64,000 nucleotides of DNA, taken from positions 184,491 to 248,490 of the forward strand of contig JAVKOQ010000053.1 of NCBI GenBank assembly GCA_031835245.1, read 5' to 3'. Each line of letters begins with the position of its first letter. The first letter of the stretch is position 1. The translations under genes and the position numbers were made by a program. The DNA comes from Balamuthia mandrillaris. Lineage: Eukaryota; Discosea; Longamoebia; Balamuthiidae. The notes below the pieces were generated by a model. It saw only the letters and a list, made by a program, of their open reading frames with translations, was not told the DNA's origin and did not search any database. Shown piece after piece: positions 63,969 to 64,000 of the stretch.

Positions 63969-64000
63969 GGGTTAGGGTTAGGGTTAGGGTTAGGGTTAGG
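63969..64000 (+). repeat. Terminal telomeric (TTAGGG)n array
   Basis: Perfect TTAGGG repeats run to the last base of the window in the G-rich orientation expected at a right-hand chromosome end. Whether the array ends here or continues cannot be seen. Confidence 0.95.

Overview
This is a nuclear eukaryotic window that ends in a (TTAGGG)n array, so its right side is a chromosome end or looks exactly like one. Genes are dense, lie on both strands, and are mostly split by short GT-AG introns rich in pyrimidine microsatellites. The gene set (two SH2 domains, kinase-like proteins, F-box proteins with repeat arrays, lysosomal hydrolases, a P4 flippase) fits a free-living protist. An amoebozoan of the Acanthamoeba/Balamuthia kind is my best guess, not proven. 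Exon joins were worked out by hand from splice signals and reading phase; for nearly every multi-exon gene the phases sum exactly.

Layout. 0-10 kb: Ser/Pro-rich protein, Rieske protein (RFESD type), SHOCT-like protein, a tRNA-Lys-like relic, a degenerate DExH ATPase, an SLC35F6-type transporter and an F-box protein with eleven 27-residue repeats. 10-21 kb: an F-box/kinase fusion, a 2OG-Fe(II) oxygenase, a PXK/Slob-type pseudokinase with a membrane anchor, and a DDX21-type helicase. 21-33 kb: a small membrane protein, lariat debranching enzyme, an enoyl-CoA hydratase-like enzyme, ubiquilin and a tandem-SH2 protein. 33-44 kb: beta-hexosaminidase, SAMHD1-type dNTPase, TSR3, a large unrecognised coiled-coil protein and a GLYAT-type acyltransferase. 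44-58 kb: P4-ATPase, aspartylglucosaminidase, two unrecognised proteins, a nodulin-like MFS transporter and a formate/nitrite transporter.

Beyond about 57.9 kb the base composition turns strongly AT-rich and the content changes to mobile DNA. The 5' end of an LTR retroelement (LTR plus part of gag) stops at an internal TTAGGG array. Next comes a 4.3-kb block bounded by imperfect 11-bp inverted repeats, and then the terminal TTAGGG array. The block holds one four-exon gene, on the minus strand, that joins a Cys-rich N-terminal motif, a tyrosine recombinase and a C-terminal Myb domain with a telobox-like motif. I read it as a telomere-inserted, Crypton-like DNA transposon whose own protein may recognise telomere repeats. 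This is the most novel item in the window.

Housekeeping themes among the conserved genes: RNA processing (DBR1, DDX21, TSR3), proteostasis (ubiquilin, F-box proteins), lysosomal glycan breakdown (hexosaminidase, aspartylglucosaminidase), nucleotide control (SAMHD1) and membrane transport (SLC35F6, MFS, FNT, P4-ATPase). Neighbouring genes share no obvious pathway, as expected for a eukaryote; several pairs share short divergent promoters of about 160-620 bp.
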